From the NCBI GenBank assembly GCA_049889415.1, contig JBMHDL010000007.1:1-64000 (forward strand): a stretch of DNA of 64,000 bases, given 5' to 3'. Source of the DNA: JAYQKL01 sp049889415. GTDB lineage: Bacteria; Pseudomonadota; Alphaproteobacteria; RS24. Numbering within the stretch: position 1 is the first letter of the stretch; each line of letters opens with the position of its first letter. The notes under the pieces were generated by a model that was given only the letters and a program-made list of their open reading frames with translations, was not told the origin of the DNA and ran no database searches. Of this stretch, positions 1 to 8,194 are shown one piece after another. The position numbers and the translations under genes were made by a program.

Positions 1-69
1 ACAGAAGGCTTTTTGACTTCAGCAGAAGCTGAAACCGCCTCAAAATCCAAGGTGTTTAAGCGCATATAG
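1..69 (+). CDS. dmpP: Phenol hydroxylase reductase component, C-terminal end only
   Basis: An open frame enters the window at base 1 and stops with TAG at 67-69, encoding 22 residues that end in VFKRI. As I recall it, the phenol hydroxylase FAD/2Fe-2S reductase (DmpP/PhP) ends in a very similar way, with an F-x-T-A/S-A segment and a terminal LFKRI. In dmp-type operons that gene lies directly before the XylT/DmpQ ferredoxin, as here. The rest lies outside the window, so the call rests on a short C-terminus plus gene order. Confidence 0.6.
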   Translation, partial: TEGFLTSAEAETASKSKVFKRI

Positions 70-81
70 GTTGATGGAAAT

Positions 82-441
82 ATGGAAACAAGCCAGAACA
101 TCCGGGTCTTTGAAGTCCATGCCAAACATGAGGGCGGGTATGCTGAATTTGCCTGTCCTGAGAATCAGTCAATCCTTTCTGCCATGGAAAAGGCCGGTTT
201 GGCCGTGGTGCCCGTCGGCTGCCGAGGTGGCGGGTGCGGCGTTTGTAAAATCGCCATCGAGTCCGGTGAATTCAATACCGGCAAAATGAGTAAAGCGCAC
301 ATAACGGATGAAGACATCAAGACCGCTTCGGTTTCTCTTGCCTGTCAGACATATCCCAAAAGCGCAATAAAAATAAGACCAATAGGGAAAGTGTTTAAAA
401 AGTTCCAGCAAACCAAAAGCCCGTCAGGTGATGGGTTTTGA
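82..441 (+). CDS. dmpQ: XylT/DmpQ-type 2Fe-2S ferredoxin
   Basis: This 119-residue plant-type ferredoxin carries the cluster motif C-R-G-G-G-C-G-V-C near residues 47-55 and a fourth cysteine at LACQT near residue 92. In meta-pathway operons this family re-reduces the oxidised active-site iron of catechol 2,3-dioxygenase, whose gene follows 21 bp downstream. It starts 12 bp after the reductase stop. The tail beyond the 2Fe-2S domain is basic and rich in S, P and K. It could also donate electrons to other oxygenases in the region, but position favours reactivation of the dioxygenase. Confidence 0.88.
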   Translation: METSQNIRVFEVHAKHEGGYAEFACPENQSILSAMEKAGLAVVPVGCRGGGCGVCKIAIESGEFNTGKMSKAHITDEDIKTASVSLACQTYPKSAIKIRPIGKVFKKFQQTKSPSGDGF

Positions 442-462
442 TATACACAAGGAGGGTAGATT

Positions 463-1389
463 ATGGCACTAACTGGAGTATTAAGACCTGGATATGTTCA
501 GATCCGGGTATTGGAAATGGAGCCGGCGCTTCATCATTATCGGGATCTTGTTGGTCTCAATGTCGTCAGCACTGAGGATGACGGCCGGGTTTATCTCAAA
601 ACCTATGATGAATTTGACCGTCACAGCATCATTTTGCGCGAGGCGGACGAGCCTGGCATGGACATGATGGCGTTCAAGGTGGACAGTCCTGAGACGCTCC
701 ATGATCTGAAGCAGAAGATCGAGGATTACGGGATTTCCACCGAAATAATCCCTGCCGGTGAGCAGCCTGGGGTCGGTGAGCGCGTACGATTTGTAGCGCC
801 GACCGGTCACAATTTTGAGCTTTATGCTGAAATCGAAGCATCTGACAATGGTCCAATGACGGAAAACCCGGACATGTGGGAAAAGCCGCCACATGGCATG
901 TCTCCGATCCGGTTTGACCACTGTCTTCTCTATGGTGGGGACATTGACGGGACAACTGACCTGTTCACGAAGGTTCTTGGATTCCGCGTCACGGAAGTGG
1001 CAAAGGCCGAAGATGGTGAGCTGCGGATCGCCATTTTCCTGTCCTGCTCAACCAAAGCCCATGATATTGCGCTTGTACGCCATGAGGAGGACAATAAGTT
1101 TCACCATTGCTCCTTCCAGCTTGCGGACTGGAATGCCATCGGTCATGCTGCCGACATCATGTCGCGCTATGATGTGTCCGTAGATATCGGGCCGACACGT
1201 CACGGGATTACCCGTGGGCAGACGATTTATTTCTGGGATCCCTCGGGTAACAGAAATGAGGTTTTTGCCGGCGGCTATTCGCATTATCCGGACCATCCCG
1301 TTCGGGTCTGGTCGGCGGACCAGACTGGCAAGGCCATTTTCTATTATGAAAAAGCCATCAACGACACGTTCCTGTCCGTAGTAACGTGA
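463..1389 (+). CDS. dmpB: Catechol 2,3-dioxygenase (extradiol, type I)
   Basis: The 308-residue protein closely resembles XylE/DmpB along its whole length. It has two VOC-type modules, and the iron ligands are visible: H153 in RFDHCLLYG, a histidine of the pair H214-H215 in KFHHCSF, and E266 in SGNRNEVF. It cleaves catechol or methylcatechols between C2 and C3 to 2-hydroxymuconic semialdehyde. A strong AAGGAGGG ribosome site precedes the ATG. It lies between the reactivating ferredoxin and the semialdehyde dehydrogenase. The 106-bp spacer after it, unusually long for this operon, holds two hairpins. Confidence 0.97.
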   Translation: MALTGVLRPGYVQIRVLEMEPALHHYRDLVGLNVVSTEDDGRVYLKTYDEFDRHSIILREADEPGMDMMAFKVDSPETLHDLKQKIEDYGISTEIIPAGEQPGVGERVRFVAPTGHNFELYAEIEASDNGPMTENPDMWEKPPHGMSPIRFDHCLLYGGDIDGTTDLFTKVLGFRVTEVAKAEDGELRIAIFLSCSTKAHDIALVRHEEDNKFHHCSFQLADWNAIGHAADIMSRYDVSVDIGPTRHGITRGQTIYFWDPSGNRNEVFAGGYSHYPDHPVRVWSADQTGKAIFYYEKAINDTFLSVVT

Positions 1390-1402
1390 TCGTATGATGC
1401 TG

Positions 1403-1427
1403 TTGCCGTCTCCTTCCGGAGCGGCAA
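1403..1427 (+). promoter_or_regulatory. Intra-operon hairpin 1 after catechol dioxygenase
   Basis: TTGCCG-T-CTCC, loop TTCC, GGAG-CGGCAA forms a ten-pair stem with one bulged T, starting 13 bp after the dioxygenase stop. No U tract follows, so a processing or stabilising hairpin fits better than a terminator. Confidence 0.6.
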
Positions 1428-1440
1428 GAGACGATTGCAT

Positions 1441-1470
1441 TGGGTGGGGCATTTCCCCATGCTCCACCCA
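1441..1470 (+). promoter_or_regulatory. Intra-operon hairpin 2 before semialdehyde dehydrogenase
   Basis: TGGGTGGGGCAT pairs with ATGCTCCACCCA across a TTCCCC loop, giving twelve pairs with one G-U. It ends 25 bp before the ATG of the next gene. The following TGTTCTGTTT is only moderately T-rich, so partial attenuation is possible but not shown. Confidence 0.65.
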
Positions 1471-1495
1471 TGTTCTGTTTCAGAAAGAAAGCCAA

Positions 1496-2959
1496 ATGAC
1501 CCACAAAACACAGCATTTCATCAATGGATCCTACACAGCCGGAAGTTCGGGGGCTGTGTTTCAAAACATATCCCCGGTTGACGGCACCCTGATTTCAGAG
1601 GTGCATGAAGGCAAACAGGATGAGATCGATCTTGCGGTTGCTGCGGCAAAAGCCGCCCTGGACGGCCCCTGGGGGGCAATGACCCAGGATGAGCGCAGCG
1701 CAATTCTCCACAAAGTTGCAGACGGAATTACTGCCAGGTTTGATGAGTTTCTTGCTGCTGAATGCCGGGATACGGGAAAACCTGAGTCTCTGGCCCGGAT
1801 GATTGACATTCCACGCGGCGCTGCGAATTTCAAGATTTTTGCGGATCTGGTGAAAAACATCCCTGGTGAGAGTTTTGAAATGGCCACACCGGACGGCGCG
1901 GGGGCGTTGAACTATTCCATTCGGGTTCCGCGTGGGGTGATTGGGGTCATATCGCCTTGGAATTTACCACTTTTGCTGATGACCTGGAAAGTCGGGCCGG
2001 CTTTGGCCTGCGGCAATACGGTTGTGGTCAAGCCATCTGAGGAAACCCCGACTACAGCGGCCATGCTGGGCGAAGTCATGAAAGAGGCGGGGGTACCGGA
2101 CGGCGTCTATAATGTCGTACATGGTTTGGGACCGGACAGTGCTGGTGCCTATTTGACCCAGCATCCGGATGTAGACGGGATTACCTTCACTGGGGAAACC
2201 CAGACCGGTGAAATCATCATGAAGGCATGTGCCGATGGTTTGCGGAACATCTCATTTGAATTGGGAGGCAAGAACCCTGCGCTGGTTTTTGCGGATTGTG
2301 ACCTTGACAAGGCAATTGAAGGCACCATGCGGTCGGCATTTGCAAATTGCGGTCAGGTTTGTCTGGGCACGGAGCGTGTTTATGTTGAACGCCCGATTTT
2401 TGATGAATTTCTCTCCCGCCTGAAGGAGGCGGCCGGGCAGCTGGTGCTTGGCAAGCCGGATGACCCCAATGCAAATTTTGGGCCTTTGGTTTCCAAGGAG
2501 CATCAGCAAAAAGTACTTTCCTACTATGACAGAGCTGTGCAGGAGGGCGCGACCGTTGAACTGGGGGGCGGTGTTCCTGATATGGGGGATGGCTTGCAAG
2601 CCGGTGCCTGGGTGGAACCTACAATCTGGACGGGCTTGACGGATGATTGTAGTGTAGTGCGCGAGGAAATCTTCGGACCGTGCTGCGCTCTGCTGCCGTT
2701 TGATGATGAGGACGACGTAATCAGGCGGGCCAATGACACGGAGTATGGCTTGGCCTGTTCGATTTGGACGGAAAGCTCGTCGCGGGCCGTGCGCGTTGCG
2801 CGTCAAATGGAGGCTGGTTTGATCTGGGTTAATTCCTGGTTCTTGCGGGATCTGAGAACGCCGTTTGGTGGGATGAAAAAATCAGGCATTGGCCGCGAAG
2901 GTGGTGTACATGGTCTGGAATTCTACACCGAGCTGAAAAATGTCTGTTTGAAAATATAA
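1496..2959 (+). CDS. dmpC: 2-hydroxymuconic semialdehyde dehydrogenase
   Basis: An NAD-dependent aldehyde dehydrogenase of 487 residues. Visible catalytic residues are N157 (SPWN), E255 (FELGGKN) and C289 (CGQVCLGTE). It oxidises the ring-cleavage aldehyde to 2-hydroxymuconate (4-oxalocrotonate branch). The frame is open upstream to 1394, but that part overlaps the hairpin spacer and is not protein-like. The ATG at 1496 gives the normal family N-terminus with a GSY motif, and AGAAAG precedes it. Its role is set by its place between catechol dioxygenase and hydratase. Confidence 0.93.
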   Translation: MTHKTQHFINGSYTAGSSGAVFQNISPVDGTLISEVHEGKQDEIDLAVAAAKAALDGPWGAMTQDERSAILHKVADGITARFDEFLAAECRDTGKPESLARMIDIPRGAANFKIFADLVKNIPGESFEMATPDGAGALNYSIRVPRGVIGVISPWNLPLLLMTWKVGPALACGNTVVVKPSEETPTTAAMLGEVMKEAGVPDGVYNVVHGLGPDSAGAYLTQHPDVDGITFTGETQTGEIIMKACADGLRNISFELGGKNPALVFADCDLDKAIEGTMRSAFANCGQVCLGTERVYVERPIFDEFLSRLKEAAGQLVLGKPDDPNANFGPLVSKEHQQKVLSYYDRAVQEGATVELGGGVPDMGDGLQAGAWVEPTIWTGLTDDCSVVREEIFGPCCALLPFDDEDDVIRRANDTEYGLACSIWTESSSRAVRVARQMEAGLIWVNSWFLRDLRTPFGGMKKSGIGREGGVHGLEFYTELKNVCLKI

Positions 2960-2968
2960 GAGGGTAAA

Positions 2969-3757
2969 ATGACGGTTTCACAAAAGGAAATAGAGCAGGC
3001 AGCAGGCCTGTTGATGGGCGCTTATGAGACGCATCAGCCGATTGCACCATTGCGCGAGTCCTATGACCTGACGATTGAGGACGCCTATGCCGTGCAGGAG
3101 GTGAATACAAAAAACTGGATCAAGGATGGCAGGATTTTGGCAGGGCGCAAAATCGGGGTGACCTCCAAAGCCGTTCAGGGGCAATTGGGTGTGGATCAGC
3201 CGGATTTCGGCATGTTGTTCTCTGACATGGCCTACGCCGACAGCGAGGAAATTCCGATCAACAACCTCATGCAGCCCCGTATTGAAGGGGAAATCGCTTT
3301 TTATCTGGGCAAGGATCTGGATAATGAAAAACTGACCTTGGCAGAGGTTTTGTCGGCTGTTGAGTATGCGGTCGCGGCGATTGAGGTGGTTGACAGCCGC
3401 ATTGCCGACTGGAACATCCAGATTACCGACACGATTGCTGACAACGCCTCCTCAGGATTATATGTATTGGGCTCCAAGCCGGTGAAACTGTCTGATTTTG
3501 ACCATTTGAACTGCGGCATGGTGATTGAGCACAGGGGCCAACCTGTCTGTTCCGGTGTGGGTTCGGCGTGTCTCGGCAACCCTTTGAATGCCTGCTTGTG
3601 GCTGGCTAAAAAAATGCAACTGGTCGGGCGCCCCCTCAAGGCGGGTGACCTGATTTTGTCCGGTGCGCTGGGGCCGCTTACCCCGGTGCAGGAAAATGAA
3701 ACCTATGAAGTTAAGATTGAGGGACTTGGCTCAGTGCGCGCCAATTTCACCTCGTAA
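2969..3757 (+). CDS. dmpE: 2-oxopent-4-enoate (2-hydroxypenta-2,4-dienoate) hydratase
   Basis: This 262-residue member of the fumarylacetoacetase-like hydratase/decarboxylase family adds water to 2-hydroxypenta-2,4-dienoate to give 4-hydroxy-2-oxovalerate. The sequence IGVTSKAVQ...GVDQPDFG and the metal-site stretch QPRIEGEIAF match the XylJ/DmpE branch rather than the decarboxylase branch, which is the paralogue at 5754. AGAGGG precedes the ATG and the gap to the dehydrogenase is 9 bp. Gene order hydratase, acetaldehyde dehydrogenase, aldolase is the standard lower meta pathway. Confidence 0.92.
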   Translation: MTVSQKEIEQAAGLLMGAYETHQPIAPLRESYDLTIEDAYAVQEVNTKNWIKDGRILAGRKIGVTSKAVQGQLGVDQPDFGMLFSDMAYADSEEIPINNLMQPRIEGEIAFYLGKDLDNEKLTLAEVLSAVEYAVAAIEVVDSRIADWNIQITDTIADNASSGLYVLGSKPVKLSDFDHLNCGMVIEHRGQPVCSGVGSACLGNPLNACLWLAKKMQLVGRPLKAGDLILSGALGPLTPVQENETYEVKIEGLGSVRANFTS

Positions 3758-3771
3758 AGGAACAGAAGAAT

Positions 3772-4704
3772 ATGAGCAAAGTGAAATGTGCATTGATCGG
3801 TTCCGGCAATATCGGGACGGATTTGCTGATTAAGATTCAGGAGACGTCGGATGTTCTGGAAGCCGCTTTGGTGGTCGGGATTGACCCGGACTCCGATGGC
3901 CTTGCCAAGGCGCGTGACCGCAATGTCGCGACGACGCATGAGGGCATTGACGGGGCGGTGGCCTCACCCGAATGGGCTGATATCCAGATTGTGTTTGATG
4001 CGACCTCGGCCGGGGCGCACAAGATGCATAACGAGATCTGCGCGCGCGACGGCAAGCTGATGGTGGATTTGACCCCGGCGGCGATCGGGCCGTTCTGTGT
4101 GCCGCCGGTCAATGCCGATGAACATCTCGACAAGCAGAATGTTAATATGGTGACCTGTGGCGGGCAGGCGACCATCCCGATGGTTTATGCCGTGACGCGT
4201 GTGTCGGACAGCGTGCCTTATGCCGAGATTGTGGCTTCGGTGTCGTCGCGCTCCGCCGGACCCGGAACACGGGCAAATATTGACGAGTTCACTCAGACGA
4301 CGGCGCAAGGTGTCGAGGTGGTCGGCGGCGCCGAGCGTGGCAAGGCGATCATCATTTTGAATCCGGCCGAGCCGCCTATGATTATGCGCGATACCGTCTA
4401 TGCCTTCTCGGTTGGCGGGAACGAAGACGACATCCGCCAGAGCGTCGAGGAGATGGTGGCTGAAGTGCAGAAATATGTACCGGGCTACCGCCTGAAGCAG
4501 GAGGTGCAGTTCGAGCACTTTACCGGCAACAACAAGCTGCATATTCCGTCTCAGGGCGATTATGAGGGCATCAAGACGACCATCTTCCTCGAGGTTGAGG
4601 GCGCGGGTCATTACCTGCCCAATTATGCCGGCAATCTTGACATCATGACTTCGGCTGGCATGGCGACAGCCGAGCGCATGGCACAGAAAATGTTGGGGGC
4701 GTAA
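3772..4704 (+). CDS. dmpF: Acetaldehyde dehydrogenase (acylating)
   Basis: The 310-residue protein begins with a Rossmann motif (ALIGSGNIGTDL) and has the catalytic cysteine C129 in MVTCGGQAT. It converts acetaldehyde, NAD and CoA to acetyl-CoA. In this family it forms a complex with the aldolase encoded next, so that acetaldehyde is channelled between active sites. Only 2 bp separate the two genes, which fits coupled translation. Length and motifs are ordinary for DmpF/BphJ. Confidence 0.96.
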   Translation: MSKVKCALIGSGNIGTDLLIKIQETSDVLEAALVVGIDPDSDGLAKARDRNVATTHEGIDGAVASPEWADIQIVFDATSAGAHKMHNEICARDGKLMVDLTPAAIGPFCVPPVNADEHLDKQNVNMVTCGGQATIPMVYAVTRVSDSVPYAEIVASVSSRSAGPGTRANIDEFTQTTAQGVEVVGGAERGKAIIILNPAEPPMIMRDTVYAFSVGGNEDDIRQSVEEMVAEVQKYVPGYRLKQEVQFEHFTGNNKLHIPSQGDYEGIKTTIFLEVEGAGHYLPNYAGNLDIMTSAGMATAERMAQKMLGA

Positions 4705-4706
4705 TC

Positions 4707-5750
4707 ATGAGTGGACTGATCAGCGATCCGACGCAAGAAAAACTCTATATTCAGGATGTCACCCTGCGTGACGGCATGCACGCCATCCGCCATCTTTACG
4801 GTATTGACCATGTGCGCGACATCGCCAAGGCACTGGAGGCCGCCGGTGTCGATGCGGTGGAGGTGGCGCATGGTGACGGACTGGCAGGCTCCAGCTTCAA
4901 TTATGGCTTCGGCGCCCATACGGACTGGGAATGGCTGGAAGCGGTCGCGGACGTGCTCGACAAAGCGGTTCTGACGACATTGATTTTGCCCGGCATTGCC
5001 ACAATTGAGCACTTGAAGCAGGCCTATGACATTGGCGTGCGCTCGGTGCGCGTTGCCACCCATTGTACTGAGGCCGATGTCTCCAAACAGCATATTGAGT
5101 TCGCCCGTGAATTGGGCATGGACACGATTGGTTTTTTGATGATGAGCCATATGAGCGAGCCGCAGGATCTGGCGCAACAGGCCAAGCTGATGGAAAGCTA
5201 TGGCGCGCAGTGCGTCTATGTGACTGACAGTGGCGGGGCTTTAGATATGGACGGCTATCGCGACCGTGTGCGGGCCTATCGTGATGTGCTGGATCCGGCG
5301 ACCGAAATCGGCGTGCATGCCCACCATAATCTGTCGCTTGGGGTCGCCAACTCGATCGTCGCCGTGCAGGAGGGGGTCAAGCGGGTCGATGCCTCGCTGG
5401 CCGGCATGGGTGCCGGAGCTGGTAACGCCCCGTTAGAGGTGTTCATTGCGGCTGCTGAACGCAAGGGCTGGAACCATGGCTGTGATGTGTTCACGCTGAT
5501 GGATGCGGCTGAAGAGCTGGTACGACCCTTGCAGGACCGTCCGGTGCGGGTTGACCGCGAAACCCTGTCATTGGGATATGCCGGGGTCTACTCGTCCTTC
5601 CTCCGCCATGCTGAAAAGGCGGCCGAGGATTACGGCATTGATGTGCGCACCATTTTGGTTGAGTTGGGACGCCGCCGCATGGTCGGCGGACAGGAAGACA
5701 TGATCGTTGACGTCGCGCTCGATCTGCTCAAGGAACAGGGAAAGGCATAA
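4707..5750 (+). CDS. dmpG: 4-hydroxy-2-oxovalerate aldolase
   Basis: A 347-residue DRE-TIM/HMGL-like aldolase. The catalytic start VTLRDGMHAIRH shows the conserved R, D and H, and the metal-binding histidines appear in GVHAHHNLSLG. The GAGAGNAPLE segment is typical. It splits 4-hydroxy-2-oxovalerate into pyruvate and acetaldehyde, and passes acetaldehyde to the DmpF-type dehydrogenase just upstream. The next gene follows after 3 bp. Confidence 0.96.
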   Translation: MSGLISDPTQEKLYIQDVTLRDGMHAIRHLYGIDHVRDIAKALEAAGVDAVEVAHGDGLAGSSFNYGFGAHTDWEWLEAVADVLDKAVLTTLILPGIATIEHLKQAYDIGVRSVRVATHCTEADVSKQHIEFARELGMDTIGFLMMSHMSEPQDLAQQAKLMESYGAQCVYVTDSGGALDMDGYRDRVRAYRDVLDPATEIGVHAHHNLSLGVANSIVAVQEGVKRVDASLAGMGAGAGNAPLEVFIAAAERKGWNHGCDVFTLMDAAEELVRPLQDRPVRVDRETLSLGYAGVYSSFLRHAEKAAEDYGIDVRTILVELGRRRMVGGQEDMIVDVALDLLKEQGKA

Positions 5751-5753
5751 ATT

Positions 5754-6524
5754 ATGGATAGATTGCAAGCATATGCAGAAAAACTTGATACTGCGGCTCT
5801 GAGCGCCACAGCAACGCCGCAAATCAGCATTGATGATGCCGCGTTTACCGTGGAGGAGGCCTATCAGGTGCAGGCCCAATCAATCGCCAGACGTTATGAG
5901 CGCGGTGAAAAACGTATTGGCGTCAAAATGGGCCTAACAAGCCGGGCTAAAATGGTGCAGGTCGGTGTTGATGAAGTCATTTGGGGCCGGTTGACTGATA
6001 AAATGTTATTGGAAGAGGGTGGGAATTTGTCTAAATCCGCCTTTGTGCATCCGCGTATTGAACCTGAAATCGTTTTTTTGATGAAAAAGGAATTGAGCGG
6101 CAAAGTCACTGCTGTTGAGGCCATGGACGCTGTTGAGGCCATCGGGCCGGCCATGGAGGTGATTGACAGCCGATATGAGAATTTCAAATTTGCATTGACG
6201 GATGTTGTTGCGGACAACTCATCATCTTCAGGGCTGGTGATTGGCGACTGGCACAAGCCTGGTATTGATATCTCCAATCTCGGTATGCGTCTGGCAGTCA
6301 ACGGGCAGGATACGAAATTCGGCTCTTCCGCCGCGATTCTGGGACATCCTGTTCGCTCCTTGGTATCTGCGGCCCGAATGGTGGCGCAATCCGGCGAGTC
6401 GCTGATGCCGGGCGACATTGTCATGGCGGGTGGGGCAACAGAAGCCCATTCGTTAAGTGTTGGTGAAACAGTATCCTTAACTGTACAGAATCTTGGTTCG
6501 GTTCATATCACAGTCGAAGAATAG
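5754..6524 (+). CDS. dmpH: 4-oxalocrotonate decarboxylase
   Basis: This 256-residue paralogue of the hydratase at 2969 has the decarboxylase-branch signatures KMGLTSRAKM and HPRIEPEIVF. It decarboxylates 2-oxo-3-hexenedioate to 2-hydroxypenta-2,4-dienoate and usually works in complex with the hydratase. Its normal feeder, 4-oxalocrotonate tautomerase (about 62 residues), should lie nearby but is not visible. The gap to the hydrolase is only 2 bp, which leaves no room for it here. Confidence 0.92.
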   Translation: MDRLQAYAEKLDTAALSATATPQISIDDAAFTVEEAYQVQAQSIARRYERGEKRIGVKMGLTSRAKMVQVGVDEVIWGRLTDKMLLEEGGNLSKSAFVHPRIEPEIVFLMKKELSGKVTAVEAMDAVEAIGPAMEVIDSRYENFKFALTDVVADNSSSSGLVIGDWHKPGIDISNLGMRLAVNGQDTKFGSSAAILGHPVRSLVSAARMVAQSGESLMPGDIVMAGGATEAHSLSVGETVSLTVQNLGSVHITVEE

Positions 6525-6526
6525 GT

Positions 6527-7363
6527 ATGTCCGCCTCTGAAAACCCTGAAATTGGTGAAACCTTGCAAGCAGGCAAGGTGGCGACCAATATTCATGACAA
6601 CCGCCTTGAGTCGGATAAGACGCCGGTCATGTTTCTGCACGGCTCCGGTCCGGGTGTGTCGGCCTGGGCCAATTGGCGGATGAATTTGCCTGTGATTGGG
6701 CAAACCAGACGGACCATTGCGCCTGACATTCTCGGGTTCGGATATACCCAGCGGCCGCAGGATAATCGTTACACAATGGCGGGCTGGCTAGAGCATCTCA
6801 ATGATATTTTTGGTGCGCTTGATCTCGAACAGATTGACCTGATTGGAAACTCATTTGGTGGCGCCCTGGCTATGGCGTTCAGTGTCGCCTATCCGCACCG
6901 GGTTAGGCGCCTCGTTTTGATGGGATCTGCCGGTATTGATTTTCCGTTGACCAAGGGATTGGATGCGGTTTGGGGGTATGAGCCATCCGAGGCCAACATG
7001 CTCACCTTGATGGACACATTCGCCTTCAACAAGGAATTGGTGAATGAGGAGCTTGCCGCCCTTCGTTATCGCGCCAGCATCGTGCCGGGTGTGCAGGAAG
7101 CCTATGCCAGCATGTTCCCGGCTCCCCGGCAGGAGGCCATTCGCGCGATTGCTACCGGGGATGATGACATCAGGGGCATCCAGGCCAAAACGCTGATTGT
7201 TCATGGACGCGATGATCAGGTTATTCCTTTGCAGAACAGCTACCGGCTTCATGACTTGATAGATGACTCGCAGCTTCATGTTTTTGGGCGATGTGGTCAT
7301 TGGACGCAGATTGAATATGCGGAAACATTCAACCAGCTTGTGCAGACTTTTTTTGACAGTTGA
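6527..7363 (+). CDS. dmpD: 2-hydroxymuconic semialdehyde hydrolase
   Basis: A 278-residue alpha/beta hydrolase with oxyanion-hole motif FLHGSGPG, nucleophile S109 in GNSFGG, acid D229 or D230 in HGRDDQV and base H258 in CGHWTQ. DmpD/XylF enzymes hydrolyse the ketone products formed from substituted catechols, and act more weakly on the semialdehyde itself. The gene comes after the decarboxylase, whereas in the dmp cluster it precedes the hydratase, so the order is rearranged. Confidence 0.93.
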   Translation: MSASENPEIGETLQAGKVATNIHDNRLESDKTPVMFLHGSGPGVSAWANWRMNLPVIGQTRRTIAPDILGFGYTQRPQDNRYTMAGWLEHLNDIFGALDLEQIDLIGNSFGGALAMAFSVAYPHRVRRLVLMGSAGIDFPLTKGLDAVWGYEPSEANMLTLMDTFAFNKELVNEELAALRYRASIVPGVQEAYASMFPAPRQEAIRAIATGDDDIRGIQAKTLIVHGRDDQVIPLQNSYRLHDLIDDSQLHVFGRCGHWTQIEYAETFNQLVQTFFDS

Positions 7364-7366
7364 GAA

Positions 7367-8158
7367 ATGACAATGATTGAACTTTATACACACCCGATGT
7401 CACCATGTGCCCAAAAGGTCAGGATTTTGTTGGCCGAAAAAGGTCTGGATTGGACAGCGCGTCATGTGGACCTCGCTGAGAAGGAAAATCTGTCGCCCGA
7501 ATATTTGAAACTTAATCCGCTTGGGGTGGTTCCGACATTGGTGGATGCTGGCAAAGTAATCATTGAATCGAGCATCATCTGCGAATATCTTGATGATGCC
7601 TATCCGCAAACAGGTTTCCGGCCTAACGATGCCCATTTGACTGCAAAAATGCGGTTTTGGATGAAACATGTCGACAACAAACTTCATCCGTCATGCGGGG
7701 CCATTCAATGGCCGATGGTGATGCGACCGGCCATGATGGAAAAATCCCCTGAAGAGCGTGAGGCTTTACTGGCGAAAATTCCTGAAAAGCCGCGCCGGGA
7801 ACGCCAAAGAAGGCTGGTCGAAAAAGGTTTGGACGCACCGGATGTTGCGGATGCGGTCACAACCTATCGCAGAACCATTCAGGATATGGAGAAGGATTTG
7901 ACCGGTCAGGACTGGCTTTTAGGAACCGAGATCTCGCTCGCTGATATTTGCTTGATACCCTATTTCCAGACCCTGTTGCAGTTTGAATGGACAGGTCTTT
8001 ATGAGGATTGCCCGAATGTTCGGCGTTGGACGGAAAAATGGTTTGCACGTCCGTCCTTTGTTGAGGCCGTCAGTGCTGATTTTGCGCCTGAAAAACTCGC
8101 GCAATGCAGTCGTGATGGTCGGGCGGCATGGCCCAAAATCAAATCATATTGTGATTGA
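7367..8158 (+). CDS. Glutathione S-transferase family protein
   Basis: The 263-residue protein has an N-terminal thioredoxin-like domain (TMIELYTHPMSPCAQKVR, then VPTLVDAG and ESSIICEYLD) and a helical GST C-domain. It starts 3 bp after the hydrolase stop, with a second in-frame ATG at 7373, so it is part of the meta operon. GSTs are known passengers of aromatic operons (BphK is the classic case), where roles in dehalogenation or removal of electrophiles are proposed. The S-P-C motif suggests cysteine or serine chemistry. The substrate is unknown. Confidence 0.88.
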   Translation: MTMIELYTHPMSPCAQKVRILLAEKGLDWTARHVDLAEKENLSPEYLKLNPLGVVPTLVDAGKVIIESSIICEYLDDAYPQTGFRPNDAHLTAKMRFWMKHVDNKLHPSCGAIQWPMVMRPAMMEKSPEEREALLAKIPEKPRRERQRRLVEKGLDAPDVADAVTTYRRTIQDMEKDLTGQDWLLGTEISLADICLIPYFQTLLQFEWTGLYEDCPNVRRWTEKWFARPSFVEAVSADFAPEKLAQCSRDGRAAWPKIKSYCD

Positions 8159-8173
8159 GTGTTGAAAACCGGT

Positions 8174-8194
8174 GACGGCTTATCCAAGGCTGTC
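8174..8194. terminator. Hairpin across the stop codon of the 8180-9250 gene
   Basis: GACGGCTT, loop ATCCA, AGGCTGTC gives eight pairs, two of them wobble in one orientation. It lies where the GST gene and the minus-strand SnoaL gene converge, and it includes the minus-strand stop codon at 8180-8182. No long T tract is present. Confidence 0.4.

Noticed and set aside
1394..1495. N-terminal extension of the semialdehyde dehydrogenase
   Set aside because: The codons cover two hairpins, and the family N-terminus starts at ATG 1496.
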